A stretch of 64,000 nt of DNA from Saprospirales bacterium GYS_P2D. GTDB taxonomy: Bacteria > Bacteroidota > Bacteroidia > Chitinophagales > Saprospiraceae. The stretch is taken from assembly GCA_009833045.1 (NCBI GenBank), contig WUUP01000009.1:124001-188000 (forward strand). The letters run 5' to 3'. Positions within the stretch are counted from its first letter, which is position 1; the number at the start of each line of letters is the position of its first letter. A program made the position numbers and the translations under genes. Below, one piece after another: positions 10,058 to 20,105 of the stretch. The notes beneath the pieces are model-generated. The model saw only the letters and a list, made by a program, of their open reading frames with translations, was not told the origin of the DNA and ran no database searches.

Positions 10058-11968
10058 ATGCCATCATCATCCATATATCGACTTTTTAACTATTTGACTC
10101 TTTTGTCCTTAGTCTCATTGGCCCATATCTCATGTACACCCACGGCAGACTCTACCAAAAGCGAATTAGTACAGCGATTAGAAGGTATATTTTATGATGA
10201 TTTTATTGATATCCCATCAGGTAGCTTTTCAGCGAATGACTATGGAGCGATCGGCGATAGCACGACGCTCAATACGGTAGCTATTCAAAAGGCAATCGAC
10301 GCTGCTCATGAGGCTGGTGGTGGTCAGGTGACATTAAAGCCTGGCATTTATCTCTCAGGAGCACTATTCGTCAAGTCTAATGTCAATCTACATCTCGATG
10401 AAGGAGTCACCATCCGTGCGATACAAGATGACAGTGCCTATCCAGAGCGCCCTACTCGTATAGCGGGATTTGAGATGACATGGCCTGCAGCGCTGATCAA
10501 TGTCTACGAACAAAAAAACGTCAAAATATCAGGTCCTGGTACCATTGATGGAAATGGTAAATTTTGGTGGGACAAGTTCTGGGGAGATCCTCCACGCAGT
10601 GGTGGCATGTGGGTCGACTATGAGCGCCGAAATGTCCGCTGGGCAGTGGACTATGACTGTAAGCGTTTACGGCCAGTAGTGGTCTATGAGTCTCAAGATG
10701 TAGCTTTAGAAGATTTCACAGTATTGAGAGCAGGATTTTGGACCGTATCACTGACCTATAGTGAGCGAGTCTATGTTAATGGTCTTACGATACGAAATAA
10801 TATAGGAGGTTTTGGCCCCAGCTCAGATGGCATCAATACAGACTCTTCTACAGATGTGCTCGTAGAAAACTGTGATATCGACTGCAACGATGATAACCTC
10901 TGTATCAAATCAGGACGGGATGCCGATGGCCTCCGAGTCAATCGCCCTGCCAAAAACATAGTATATCGAAACTGTATCACCAGAGCAGGTCACGGCCTAT
11001 TCACCATAGGTAGCGAGACATCTGGCGGCATGCAAAATATAGAAGTCTATGGCCTCACAGCAAAAGGAACTAATACCGGTATAAGATTCAAATCAGCCCA
11101 AGTGAGAGGTGGAGTGATACAGGATATCTATTTCCATGATATCACGATGAATGATGTCAAAAGTCCATTCCACTTTGAGCTCAACTGGTATCCAGAGTAT
11201 AGCTACCCTAAGATACCTGACGAAATCCCAGATGCCGAAATCCCTGACAGATGGCGACTGATGACGATACCGGTAGTACCTGCAGCTAAAGGCATCCCAG
11301 AATTTAAGAATATGCGCATCGAAAATATAAAAGTAGAGGGCGCTCGAACCGCTATCTATGCTAATGCATATCCTCAAAAACCAATGGACAATATCAGCTG
11401 GAATAATGTAAGTATTGAGGCGAAAGAAGCGGGCAAAATCAACTATGCGAGCAATTGGTCTATGGATAATGTAGATATAACCGTACCAGAGGATTCAAAA
11501 TTCGTCCTCATGGGTAGTCCCAATATCGAGCTCCCGTCAGAAAAAGTCACCATCCAAACCATCCAAGACGATGCATCTCTCCAGAAAAGAATAACCAAAA
11601 AGGCCGCTCAATATCATGAAGCAAGCGGTGCCAGCATCATCCCCATCAATATGACTAATCAGCAGTTGCTTTCAGAAGGAGACACGACCACATTTTCTAA
11701 AGACATAGCCATCTATGTATATCCCGTTGGACCCGCAGCGATAGAGTACATCGAGCCATTAGGCGATGGATACTATATGACTGAGGTCAATATCCAACAT
11801 CAAGCAGGTACCGTATCTATCGCTGGTGAAAAAGAACACAACTGGCGAATACACTATCCAAAAGATAACCAACCCAAGTCTGTCCAAGGGGCGCAAACAT
11901 GGAATTATGAAAATGGATATGTAATCATCGAACGAACCTGTAGTCGCTGCACGATCAGTATCCAATAA
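10058..11968 (+). CDS. GH28 rhamnogalacturonan/polygalacturonan hydrolase, lipoprotein
   Basis: A right-handed beta-helix glycosidase expected to cut between galacturonic acid and rhamnose or galacturonic acid in pectin. The 636-residue product has a lipobox (AHISC, Cys about 26). GH28 signatures are seen in order: SFSANDYGAIGD at the start of the helix, GINTDSS, DDNLCIKSG (catalytic Asp pair), GHGLFTIGSE (catalytic His region) and IRFKSAQ (usually RIK). The last 130 or so residues are beta-rich and go beyond the usual GH28 core; their role is unknown. It begins the downstream enzyme block, with L-rhamnose mutarotase 9 bases after its stop, which favours a rhamnogalacturonan hydrolase over a plain polygalacturonase. 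Confidence 0.88.
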   Translation: MPSSSIYRLFNYLTLLSLVSLAHISCTPTADSTKSELVQRLEGIFYDDFIDIPSGSFSANDYGAIGDSTTLNTVAIQKAIDAAHEAGGGQVTLKPGIYLSGALFVKSNVNLHLDEGVTIRAIQDDSAYPERPTRIAGFEMTWPAALINVYEQKNVKISGPGTIDGNGKFWWDKFWGDPPRSGGMWVDYERRNVRWAVDYDCKRLRPVVVYESQDVALEDFTVLRAGFWTVSLTYSERVYVNGLTIRNNIGGFGPSSDGINTDSSTDVLVENCDIDCNDDNLCIKSGRDADGLRVNRPAKNIVYRNCITRAGHGLFTIGSETSGGMQNIEVYGLTAKGTNTGIRFKSAQVRGGVIQDIYFHDITMNDVKSPFHFELNWYPEYSYPKIPDEIPDAEIPDRWRLMTIPVVPAAKGIPEFKNMRIENIKVEGARTAIYANAYPQKPMDNISWNNVSIEAKEAGKINYASNWSMDNVDITVPEDSKFVLMGSPNIELPSEKVTIQTIQDDASLQKRITKKAAQYHEASGASIIPINMTNQQLLSEGDTTTFSKDIAIYVYPVGPAAIEYIEPLGDGYYMTEVNIQHQAGTVSIAGEKEHNWRIHYPKDNQPKSVQGAQTWNYENGYVIIERTCSRCTISIQ

Positions 11969-11977
11969 AAGAGGCCT

Positions 11978-12295
11978 ATGAAAAAAAGAAATGCATTCAC
12001 GATGAAGATTTTGCCGGGACAGGCAGAAGAATACAAAAGGCGACATGATGAGATATGGCCCGAGCTTCAGTCACTTTTATCAGATCATGGTGTCAGCGAT
12101 TACTCTATTTTTTTGGATGAGGCTACACTTACTCTTTTTGCCTATCAGATAGTCGATACAGACCACGATCAGGATCAAATCCCTCATCAGGAAATCGTAA
12201 AAAAATGGTGGAGCTATATGGCTGACATAATGGAAACCAACGAGGACAACTCACCAAAGACTTGGCCATTGAGAGAGGTTTTCCACATGGACTGA
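11978..12295 (+). CDS. rhaM: L-rhamnose mutarotase
   Basis: A 105-residue cytoplasmic enzyme that interconverts alpha- and beta-L-rhamnose. It matches the RhaM/YiiL family in length and motifs: RHDEIWPEL near residue 26, SDYSIFLDE, and the conserved WW pair followed by MADIME. The family normally feeds rhamnose catabolism. Here it shows that the surrounding enzymes release L-rhamnose, although no rhamnose isomerase, kinase or aldolase is in the window. It is preceded by the purine-rich AAAGAGG and its 3' end overlaps the longest reading frame of the next gene. Confidence 0.93.
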   Translation: MKKRNAFTMKILPGQAEEYKRRHDEIWPELQSLLSDHGVSDYSIFLDEATLTLFAYQIVDTDHDQDQIPHQEIVKKWWSYMADIMETNEDNSPKTWPLREVFHMD

Positions 12296-13875
12296 AAAAG
12301 AGAACAGAGATCTTGAGATACAAAAATTATCATATCGCCATTCTTCTGACACTATCTTTATTAGTGTCATCAGTGTGTAATGCACAGCTATCACTCCCTG
12401 ATGTGATCAGCTCTCATATGGTGCTCCAGCGCAATGAGCCTGTACTCATCTGGGGCAAGACCAATCCGAATAGCACTGTTCAGCTTATTTTTCAAAATCA
12501 AAAACTAAAAACAGAAAGTGATAAAGAGGGTCACTGGCAGATACGGCTGTCACCAATGCCCTACTCCGCCACTCCATCGACTATGACTATCACATCTGAT
12601 GATACCAAAATCGTCCTCCACGATATCCTCATCGGAGAAGTCTGGCTATGCGCTGGCCAATCTAATATGCAGTGGGAGGTCCAACAATCAACTGGGGGAC
12701 AAGCTGCTATCGACCAAGCAAACAATAAGAACATACGCTTATTCAATGTCAGCAGAGATGTGGCCTTTGGGGAGAAAGATCCACCGCTTGCCACATGGCA
12801 ATTTAGTAATCCAAAGAGTGTCGCTACGTTTTCTGGAGTTGGCTATTTTTTCGCTTTGGAGATATACGAGTCACTCGGTATACCCGTGGGTATGATCAAT
12901 GCGTCCTATGGTGGCTCTCAGGCTGAGGCCTGGACACCTCGGAGATATCTCTCAGATGATCCTGATCTACGTCCCTGCATCGATCGAGAGCAGATCTGGG
13001 CAGCAGAGCGTAACGAGGTACAGGCTCGCTATGATCAAGACATCAAAGAATGGAAAAGTGCTGTGAAAGTATACGAAAATACAGATACAACACCACCCAG
13101 AAAACCTCGTGTACCCGATGCACTCCGCCCCTATCGGATAGCTGGCTCTATCTATCAGGGCATGATCGAGCCACTTATACCCTATCGAGTGAAAGGGATC
13201 ATGTGGTATCAGGGAGAATCAAACGAAGAAAGAGCGGAGCAATACGAACTACTGCTGAGCACCATGATAGACGCATGGAGAGATCTCTGGATGGATGAGT
13301 CTTTACCTTTTGGCATAGTTCAATTACCCAATTTTAGAGATGTGTCGAGCGTACCGACTGATGAAGCCTGGACGCACCTGCGAGAGTCACAGCGACAGGT
13401 CACACTCAGTAAAGCAAATGTCGAGCTAATCAATACTATCGATCTCGGAGAAGCACATGATATTCACCCCACTGACAAAAAATCGGTAGCTGATCGCCTA
13501 CACCTTTGGGCTCTCGACAAAGTCTATGACAGGCAAATCTTGAGTACAGGCCCAACGGTCAAAAAAATCAAATTCAAGAAGAAGAAAGTAGTGGTGATAT
13601 TTGATGAGGTCGGAAAAGGTCTAAAAACCAAAGATGGAGCCCCACCTGCAGAATTCGTCATCGCTACGGAGCCGAATGATTGGCAATGGGCTGACGCCAA
13701 AATAGTCGGCAAAAAAAAAGTTATCCTCAGATATCCAGACATCTCACATCCTCGAGCTGTGAGATATGCCTTCAATAATAATCCGGCTAACCCAAATCTG
13801 ACCAATGATACTGGTATACCAGCTATCTCATTCAGGTCAGACGATTGGCCTGGTCCCACATCGGGAAAACGATAA
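12262..13875 (+). CDS. SGNH/SIAE-family carbohydrate acetylesterase
   Basis: Probably removes acetyl groups from rhamnogalacturonan so that lyases and hydrolases can act. It belongs to the sialate O-acetylesterase-like family: the GQSNM nucleophile block (Ser about 134), WYQGESN, and a late DIHPTDK block carrying the Asp/His pair are all visible. The listed start overlaps rhaM by 34 bases and gives an unusually long, basic N-terminus. A TTG at 12313, in frame, would give a normal signal peptide (LRYKNYHIAILLTLSLLVSS) ending at CNAQ and may be the true start. The family name does not imply sialic acid here; the pectin context favours acetylated RG-I. Confidence 0.88.
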   Translation: MAIERGFPHGLKKRTEILRYKNYHIAILLTLSLLVSSVCNAQLSLPDVISSHMVLQRNEPVLIWGKTNPNSTVQLIFQNQKLKTESDKEGHWQIRLSPMPYSATPSTMTITSDDTKIVLHDILIGEVWLCAGQSNMQWEVQQSTGGQAAIDQANNKNIRLFNVSRDVAFGEKDPPLATWQFSNPKSVATFSGVGYFFALEIYESLGIPVGMINASYGGSQAEAWTPRRYLSDDPDLRPCIDREQIWAAERNEVQARYDQDIKEWKSAVKVYENTDTTPPRKPRVPDALRPYRIAGSIYQGMIEPLIPYRVKGIMWYQGESNEERAEQYELLLSTMIDAWRDLWMDESLPFGIVQLPNFRDVSSVPTDEAWTHLRESQRQVTLSKANVELINTIDLGEAHDIHPTDKKSVADRLHLWALDKVYDRQILSTGPTVKKIKFKKKKVVVIFDEVGKGLKTKDGAPPAEFVIATEPNDWQWADAKIVGKKKVILRYPDISHPRAVRYAFNNNPANPNLTNDTGIPAISFRSDDWPGPTSGKR

Positions 13876-13883
13876 ACTAAAGA

Positions 13884-16733
13884 ATGCAAATGAAGAAATC
13901 ATATATAATCATATACTCACTGATTCTACTGTCGATTTTGGCCATCGCATGTACGGCTGCTAGGGCCGACAAAGAGACATCAAAAACGGTGGTGAGTGCA
14001 CCAACAATTACACAGACACTTCTTGCGAGCTCTACCACAAAGCCTTGGACTCGATGGTGGTGGCACGGTAGCAGCGTCACTCGCTCTGGTATCACTCGAG
14101 AGCTCGAGTATCTCCATGCTTCGGGTATAGGAGGAGTCGAGATCACTCCCATCTATGGCCAGCAGGGCGATGAAAAAAACTTTGTCTCCTACCTATCTCC
14201 TGAGTGGGTTGATCTATTGGTCTTTACTCTCAACGAAGCGGATCGCCTTGGGATGGGAGTAGATATGGCGACGGGCACTGGTTGGCCTTTCGGAGGCCCA
14301 TGGGTAGGCCCAGAGGATGCTTGTAAAAATCTACGACATCAAAAATATATCCTTAATACAGGAGAGCACATCACAGAAAAACTAAGCTATACGCAGGAGC
14401 CACTGCTCCGCACAGTCCGGCCGATCGAGCAGACCATAGCAGATATAAAATATCCCATCTCAGATAATGACGATCTACAAGCATTGGCATTAGATCAGGT
14501 GCGATTTGAGCGAGAGCTACCGCTCATCGCACTGATGGCGTATGGTGATGATGGGCAGGTCATAGACCTCATGAGCTCGCTGACTGAGGATCAGCTACTC
14601 GACTGGACTGCGCCTGCCGGATCATGGGAGATATATGCGCTCTATCAGGGCTGGCATGGCAAGATGGTCGAGCGAGCCGCTCCTGGTGGCGAAGGCAATG
14701 TGCCCGATCATTTTAGTAAAGCGGCAATACAGCGCTATTTAGATACATTTGGTCAGGCTATAGCAGAGGCTGACATTAGCTCACTCCGAGCCTTTTTTAA
14801 TGATAGCTACGAAGTCGATGATGCTTCGGGACAGGGAGACTGGACACCAGATTTATTCGCTGAGTTTGAGGAGCGTAGAGGCTATGATCTAAAAGCCTAT
14901 CTACCGGCTCTCCTCTCGGAAGAAGATAGTGAAATCAGCCAACGAGTACGTACAGACTATCGAGCTACTATCAATGATCTGCTTTTGGAGCATTTCACGC
15001 AAGTGTGGTCTGACTGGGCCCATGACCAAGATGCTATCATCAGAAATCAAGCACACGGATCACCTGCTAACATCCTGGATCTCTACGCCGCATCCGATAT
15101 ACCAGAGACAGAAGGCACTGATCTCATCAAAGCAAAAATGGCCAGCTCTGCAGCTCATGTCACAGGAAAAAAATTAGTCTCAGCGGAGGCAGCCACTTGG
15201 CTGGATGAGCACTTCCTGAGTGATCTCGGCGACCTTAAGCAAAATATAGATCGCTACTTCGCCGCAGGGATCAATCATATCGTATATCACGGTACTTGCT
15301 ACACTCCGGCTGATATGGAGTGGCCAGGCAGACTATTTTATGCAGCTATACATGCCAACGATCGCAATCCTCTATGGCAGGACTACCCGGCATTCAATCA
15401 ATACGTCACTAATGTGCAGCAATATCTGCAGTTATATGCACCTGACAATGACATTCTACTATATCTGCCCGCCTATGACCGCTATGCACGTGAGAGTCAT
15501 GGACTACTGGAGCATTTTGATGGATGGGCGACGCCAAAATCTGGAAAAGACTCCTCTGCTGTCAGAAAAATCGCTGAACAGCTACTCGATCAAGGACATA
15601 GTTTTGACTTCATCTCTGATCTGCAGGTGACACAGCTATTGGCTTCCGACGGTCAGCCAATCACTCATGGTCGAAAGTATAAATGCATCGTCATCCCTCG
15701 GACTGAATATATGCCTCTCGAGACACTACAACAGCTACATCGACTTTCTGCTCAGGATGTCACTGTCATCTATGAGCAGTGGCCAGAAAGTGTACCAGGA
15801 CTATACGAACTACCATCTCGTCAGAGACGATTTGATGAGACTTTGCGTCAAATAATATCCAACTCCCTCCAAAATGAAAACATCGATACAGCGCTGCAGC
15901 AAATTAATGTGAAGAATGAAGCTCTTCACTCATCGGGACTCTGGCACTATCGAATGAAAACCTCAGATGGACATGCCTACTTCATCGCTAACTGGAGCGG
16001 AGCTGACATAGATGAGTATATAGCATTAGCTCATACTGGTGAGCATATCTCGATCATGGAGCCGATGCAAGATATCTCGGGATACGCTCAATCTAATAGC
16101 GCTGGGGAGATCAGAATTCAGCTCAAAGCGGGTCAATCAATCATCGTCCATAGCTCAGCTGTAGTAAAAGAATCAAGGCCGTACCCATATGTCGATCAGG
16201 CTCCGAAAATGGAAGTTAAAGGTCCTTGGAAATTATCATTCTCCGATGGTGGGCCAAGCCTGCCAGAATCTAAGACATTACCATCTCTGCAGTACTGGAC
16301 CTCCCTCTCAGGGGCACCTTATCAAGAGTTTTCAGGGATAGGAAGTTATAGTACGACCTTTGATCTCCCGAAAGGAAATAGTGACACTTACCTACTCGAT
16401 CTGGGCGAGCTATCAGAGAGCGCTACCATCCTGATCAATGGCCAAAAAATCGGCAGTGCAATCGGGCCAAGCTATCAGCTCATGATTTCTGCCGACGTGC
16501 TCCAGTCAGAGGATAACACCATCGAAATCCGAGTAGCCAACTCTATGGCCAATCGCATCAGGTCTATCGAAAAAGACGGAGATCGCTGGCAGCAGTTTTA
16601 TAATATCAACATCTCTGCCCGTAAAAGAGAGAACTTAGGTGAGGATCGAGTCTTCACGACGAAACATTGGTCACCACTACCCTCTGGATTAGCGGGACCA
16701 GTGACCCTCACTCCTGTATCATCGACTAAATAA
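13884..16733 (+). CDS. GH106-type alpha-L-rhamnosidase
   Basis: Predicted to release terminal L-rhamnose from RG-I oligosaccharides. The product of about 949 residues has a signal sequence ending at AIACTA, possibly a lipobox. It opens with the block TRWWWHGSSVTRSGITREL followed by GIGGVEITPIYG and MGVDMATGTGWPFGGP, characteristic of the large GH106/glycosyl-hydrolase family with a TIM-barrel core. The C-terminal 150 residues form a jelly-roll-like module. A second Met at 13890 is an equally good start. It starts 8 bases after the esterase and ends 6 bases before the next gene, so they are one transcript. Specificity for rhamnose fits the nearby rhamnose mutarotase. Confidence 0.85.
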   Translation: MQMKKSYIIIYSLILLSILAIACTAARADKETSKTVVSAPTITQTLLASSTTKPWTRWWWHGSSVTRSGITRELEYLHASGIGGVEITPIYGQQGDEKNFVSYLSPEWVDLLVFTLNEADRLGMGVDMATGTGWPFGGPWVGPEDACKNLRHQKYILNTGEHITEKLSYTQEPLLRTVRPIEQTIADIKYPISDNDDLQALALDQVRFERELPLIALMAYGDDGQVIDLMSSLTEDQLLDWTAPAGSWEIYALYQGWHGKMVERAAPGGEGNVPDHFSKAAIQRYLDTFGQAIAEADISSLRAFFNDSYEVDDASGQGDWTPDLFAEFEERRGYDLKAYLPALLSEEDSEISQRVRTDYRATINDLLLEHFTQVWSDWAHDQDAIIRNQAHGSPANILDLYAASDIPETEGTDLIKAKMASSAAHVTGKKLVSAEAATWLDEHFLSDLGDLKQNIDRYFAAGINHIVYHGTCYTPADMEWPGRLFYAAIHANDRNPLWQDYPAFNQYVTNVQQYLQLYAPDNDILLYLPAYDRYARESHGLLEHFDGWATPKSGKDSSAVRKIAEQLLDQGHSFDFISDLQVTQLLASDGQPITHGRKYKCIVIPRTEYMPLETLQQLHRLSAQDVTVIYEQWPESVPGLYELPSRQRRFDETLRQIISNSLQNENIDTALQQINVKNEALHSSGLWHYRMKTSDGHAYFIANWSGADIDEYIALAHTGEHISIMEPMQDISGYAQSNSAGEIRIQLKAGQSIIVHSSAVVKESRPYPYVDQAPKMEVKGPWKLSFSDGGPSLPESKTLPSLQYWTSLSGAPYQEFSGIGSYSTTFDLPKGNSDTYLLDLGELSESATILINGQKIGSAIGPSYQLMISADVLQSEDNTIEIRVANSMANRIRSIEKDGDRWQQFYNINISARKRENLGEDRVFTTKHWSPLPSGLAGPVTLTPVSSTK

Positions 16734-16739
16734 CACAAA

Positions 16740-18902
16740 ATGAGTTTTACACTGCGATTCTCCTTCTTCAGTTTTATCATCATTTGGACCTTAGCCAGCT
16801 GTGGCGACACACAGACTACTACTGAGGATGGCCCTATTGATCGTCAGGCACTGGTCAGTCGTCACAATGTCCATTTCACTACCTTTGATACGCTTGATGC
16901 GCTCTCTGTGGGCAATGGGGAATTTGCCATCACAGTCGACCCGACCGGATTTCAGAGCTTCCCTGCATTATATGAGCACGGCATGAATCTCGGTACACAG
17001 ACACAATGGGCCTGGCACTCGATACCCAATCCTGCAGACTATCGCTATGAGGAAGTCCTAAAAGACTACGAATCCTGCAATGACAAAATCGTGAACTATG
17101 CCACCCAACACAAGAGTGGCAGAGCTAAGGAGGTCACTGACTGGTATAGAGCTAATCCACATCGTCTACATCTCGGTCTCATCGGACTCGATATGACAGA
17201 TAGCAGTGGAAAGAGCGTATCCATCGAGGACATATCCGATATCGACCAGACCATCAATCTCTGGACAGGCATCATCTCGAGCACTTTCAAAATCGATGGG
17301 ACTGAAGTCAAGGTCAAGACAGCTGCTCACCCAAATAATGACGAAGTAGGATTTGAAATAGAATCAAAACTATTAGCCACTGGGCAAATCAAAGTGAAGT
17401 TTGACTTTCCATATGGTAAAGAGTGTCATGTCTGTCCCGGCTATGATTTTCAGTCAGACGATCGCCATCTGTCGGATATCATAGAGCAAGATGCTGATCA
17501 TGTCTTAATCCATAGAAAACTCGATGATGATGGCTATCAAGTCCGTGTAGCATGGACCGGAGGTGCTAAATGGCAAGAAATCGCTCAGCATGAATATCAT
17601 CTCGTCCCTCAGTCTGGGAGTAATACACTCTCACTGAGCGTAGCTTACAGCCCCACAGATCTATCTATCAATAATCACAGCACTAAAGAAATAATCGCTG
17701 CCAATGAAATACAATGGCCTACATTTTGGCAAAAAGGTGCGGCTATCGATCTATCTGGCAGCACAGATCCTCGGGCACATGAGCTCGAGCGGAGGATCAT
17801 CCTGTCACAATACCTTACTAAGATACAGTGCAGCGGTAGCCTACCTCCTCAGGAGACCGGATTGACCTTCAATAGTTGGTATGGCAAGTTTCATCTTGAG
17901 ATGCACTGGTGGCATGGCGTACACTTCGCTCTCTGGGATCGCATCGATCTACTCGAGCACAGTATGCAGTGGTACGATGACATACTACCGGCCGCCAGAG
18001 CTATCGCTCAGAGACAGGGCTATGAAGGTGTCAGATGGCCTAAGATGACCGATCCAAAAGGCATCTCGAGTCCATCCAGCGTAGGCGAATTCCTTATTTG
18101 GCAGCAGCCACATCCTATCTATTTTGCAGAGTTATTCTATCGGCAAGATAGCTCTCGTGAGACACTGGAGCGATATCAAGATATTGTCATTGAGACCGCT
18201 GATTTCATGGCATCTTTTGCCCAGTGGAATGAGGAGGAGCTGCGCTATCACCTGTGTCATCCTATCATACCTGCTCAGGAGATTTTTCATGCTACAGAGA
18301 CGGATGATCCACCATTTGAAGTGGCTTACTGGCACTATGGTCTGAGCGTAGCGCAGCGATGGAGAGAGCGGCTGGGCATGGACATGGATCCAGACTGGCA
18401 GCATGTCATAGATCATCTCGCAGCCCTACCTCAATATGAGGATCGATATCTACCAGCAGCACGAGCTACCGCTGCCTATACAGATGATGACAATCGTCGA
18501 GACCATCCCATCGTGACAGGTGCCTATGGCATGCTACCGGGCACGCCTGCCACAGATCCTGAGATCATGAGTGCTACTCTGGAGGATATCATGGAAAAGT
18601 GGAACTGGCAAACAACCTGGGGCTGGGACTACCCAATGCTGGCTATGTGTGCCGCCAGACTTGGCAAACCAGATATGGCTGTAGATGCCCTGCTCATGGA
18701 TGTCCAAAAGAACACCTATCTACCTAATGGTCACAACTATCAAGACCAACGTCTAAGGATATATCTGCCTGGCAATGGAGGTCTTTTGACCGCTGTGGCT
18801 ATGATGGCTGCGGGCTGGGATGGCAATGATAAAACTCACCCAGGATTTCCCAATGATGGAAGCTGGAGTATAAAAACGGAAGGCTTCAAAATCATGCCTT
18901 GA
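16740..18902 (+). CDS. (alpha/alpha)6-barrel glycosidase-like lipoprotein, family unassigned
   Basis: A 720-residue putative lipoprotein (TLASCG, Cys about 21). The first 300 residues look like the beta-sandwich that precedes the catalytic barrel in GH65/GH95-type enzymes (LSVGNGEFAITVDPTGF near 45). The second half has hallmarks of an (alpha/alpha)6 barrel: WWHGVHFALWDRIDLLEHS, GYEGVRWPKM, an EFLIWQQPHPIYFAELFYR block and WGWDYPMLAMCAARLG near the end. I cannot place it in a numbered family. Its position between GH106 and GH105 in an uninterrupted pectin operon suggests it acts on an RG-I side chain or on a neutral terminal sugar. Neither reaction nor catalytic residues can be assigned with confidence. 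Confidence 0.7.
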   Translation: MSFTLRFSFFSFIIIWTLASCGDTQTTTEDGPIDRQALVSRHNVHFTTFDTLDALSVGNGEFAITVDPTGFQSFPALYEHGMNLGTQTQWAWHSIPNPADYRYEEVLKDYESCNDKIVNYATQHKSGRAKEVTDWYRANPHRLHLGLIGLDMTDSSGKSVSIEDISDIDQTINLWTGIISSTFKIDGTEVKVKTAAHPNNDEVGFEIESKLLATGQIKVKFDFPYGKECHVCPGYDFQSDDRHLSDIIEQDADHVLIHRKLDDDGYQVRVAWTGGAKWQEIAQHEYHLVPQSGSNTLSLSVAYSPTDLSINNHSTKEIIAANEIQWPTFWQKGAAIDLSGSTDPRAHELERRIILSQYLTKIQCSGSLPPQETGLTFNSWYGKFHLEMHWWHGVHFALWDRIDLLEHSMQWYDDILPAARAIAQRQGYEGVRWPKMTDPKGISSPSSVGEFLIWQQPHPIYFAELFYRQDSSRETLERYQDIVIETADFMASFAQWNEEELRYHLCHPIIPAQEIFHATETDDPPFEVAYWHYGLSVAQRWRERLGMDMDPDWQHVIDHLAALPQYEDRYLPAARATAAYTDDDNRRDHPIVTGAYGMLPGTPATDPEIMSATLEDIMEKWNWQTTWGWDYPMLAMCAARLGKPDMAVDALLMDVQKNTYLPNGHNYQDQRLRIYLPGNGGLLTAVAMMAAGWDGNDKTHPGFPNDGSWSIKTEGFKIMP

Positions 18903-18947
18903 TAAACTATAAATCGGAACTCAAACAGAACAAGCAAACTAAAATAT

Positions 18948-20105
18948 ATGCGTACTGCCCTATTCTCATTTTCTCTTCTTATAACGATTGGAGCCCTATT
19001 ATCATCTTGCAAAAGCTCCTTCTATCAATACCAAAAAGACGATAAAGAAAAAATCTTAGAGCAACTCACTTTGGCTAATGACTACTTCATGAATAAATGG
19101 CCTGATGTGACTAAAGAAATCGTCAATGATAAGGTCCGCCCCAGCAATATCTGGACTCGAGCGGTCTACTACGAGGGACTCATGGAGCTCTACAAAATAG
19201 ATCCTCAAGATCGCTACCTCCAGTATGCAACAGATTGGGGGGAATATCATAAATGGAGATTCAGAGGAGATCAGACATATACTCGATATGCCGATCACCA
19301 TTGCGCTGCACAGACCTATCTCGATCTCTACCAGATAGCTCCTCAGCCTGAGCGCATAGCTCCCACTATAGCGGCTATCGATAGCATGATGCGGACTGAT
19401 CGACTCGACGACTGGAGCTGGATCGATGCGATACAGATGGCCTTGCCTGTGTTTCTGAAGTTGGGTAAAATCCAAAATAATCCCGCCTACTACCAGCGAG
19501 GTCTGGACATGTATCTCTATAGTAAAAACAAACAAGGTGACAATGGCCTGTACAATCCTGAAGACCAACTATGGTGGAGGGATGCTGACTTTGACCCACC
19601 CTATACCTCGCCAAATGGCGAAGACTGCTACTGGTCTCGAGGCAATGGCTGGGTGATCATGGCCTTAGCGAGAGCGCATGAAATCCTACCCAATGGACAC
19701 CCTCACCGTGAGATATATGCTGCTGATCTACAGGCTATGGCAAAGGCGCTGATCAAAGTGCAGCGAGCAGATGGATTTTGGAATGTAAGTCTCCATGACC
19801 CCAACGAATATGGAGGCAAAGAGACATCTGGCACGGCGATGTTTGTCTATGGCATGGCCTATGGTATCCGAGCTGGACTACTGGATGAATCGACCTTTCT
19901 CACACCTGTCATCAGAGGATGGGAGGCTATGGCCAATGAAGCATTGCATGACAATGGGTTCTTAGGATATGCACAGAGTACGGGCAAAGAACCGAAAGAT
20001 GGACAACCATTGAGTTATGACAAAGTGCCCAATTTTGAAGATTATACATTAGGTGCTTTTCTTTGTGCTGGTACGGAGTTGTATCGACTTAAATCAACAT
20101 TATGA
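18948..20105 (+). CDS. Second GH105 unsaturated glucuronyl hydrolase, lipoprotein
   Basis: A 385-residue GH105/GH88-type (alpha/alpha)6 enzyme that removes the unsaturated uronate left by lyases. Lipobox LSSCKSS puts the acylated Cys near residue 21. The signature CYWSRGNGWVIMALARA corresponds to GRANGW in the first GH105. DWSWIDAIQMALPVF carries the likely catalytic Asp, and GTAMFVYGMAYGIR is also typical. It is shorter than the first paralogue and only distantly similar, so the two probably handle different chain lengths or linkages. Its stop overlaps the GH43 start as ATGA, so these genes are translationally coupled. Confidence 0.9.
   Translation: MRTALFSFSLLITIGALLSSCKSSFYQYQKDDKEKILEQLTLANDYFMNKWPDVTKEIVNDKVRPSNIWTRAVYYEGLMELYKIDPQDRYLQYATDWGEYHKWRFRGDQTYTRYADHHCAAQTYLDLYQIAPQPERIAPTIAAIDSMMRTDRLDDWSWIDAIQMALPVFLKLGKIQNNPAYYQRGLDMYLYSKNKQGDNGLYNPEDQLWWRDADFDPPYTSPNGEDCYWSRGNGWVIMALARAHEILPNGHPHREIYAADLQAMAKALIKVQRADGFWNVSLHDPNEYGGKETSGTAMFVYGMAYGIRAGLLDESTFLTPVIRGWEAMANEALHDNGFLGYAQSTGKEPKDGQPLSYDKVPNFEDYTLGAFLCAGTELYRLKSTL

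Noticed and set aside
19056-19568. A 170-residue open frame on the minus strand
   Set aside because: It lies wholly inside the GH105 gene on the other strand, has no recognisable domain and no signal, and looks like a frame shadow.
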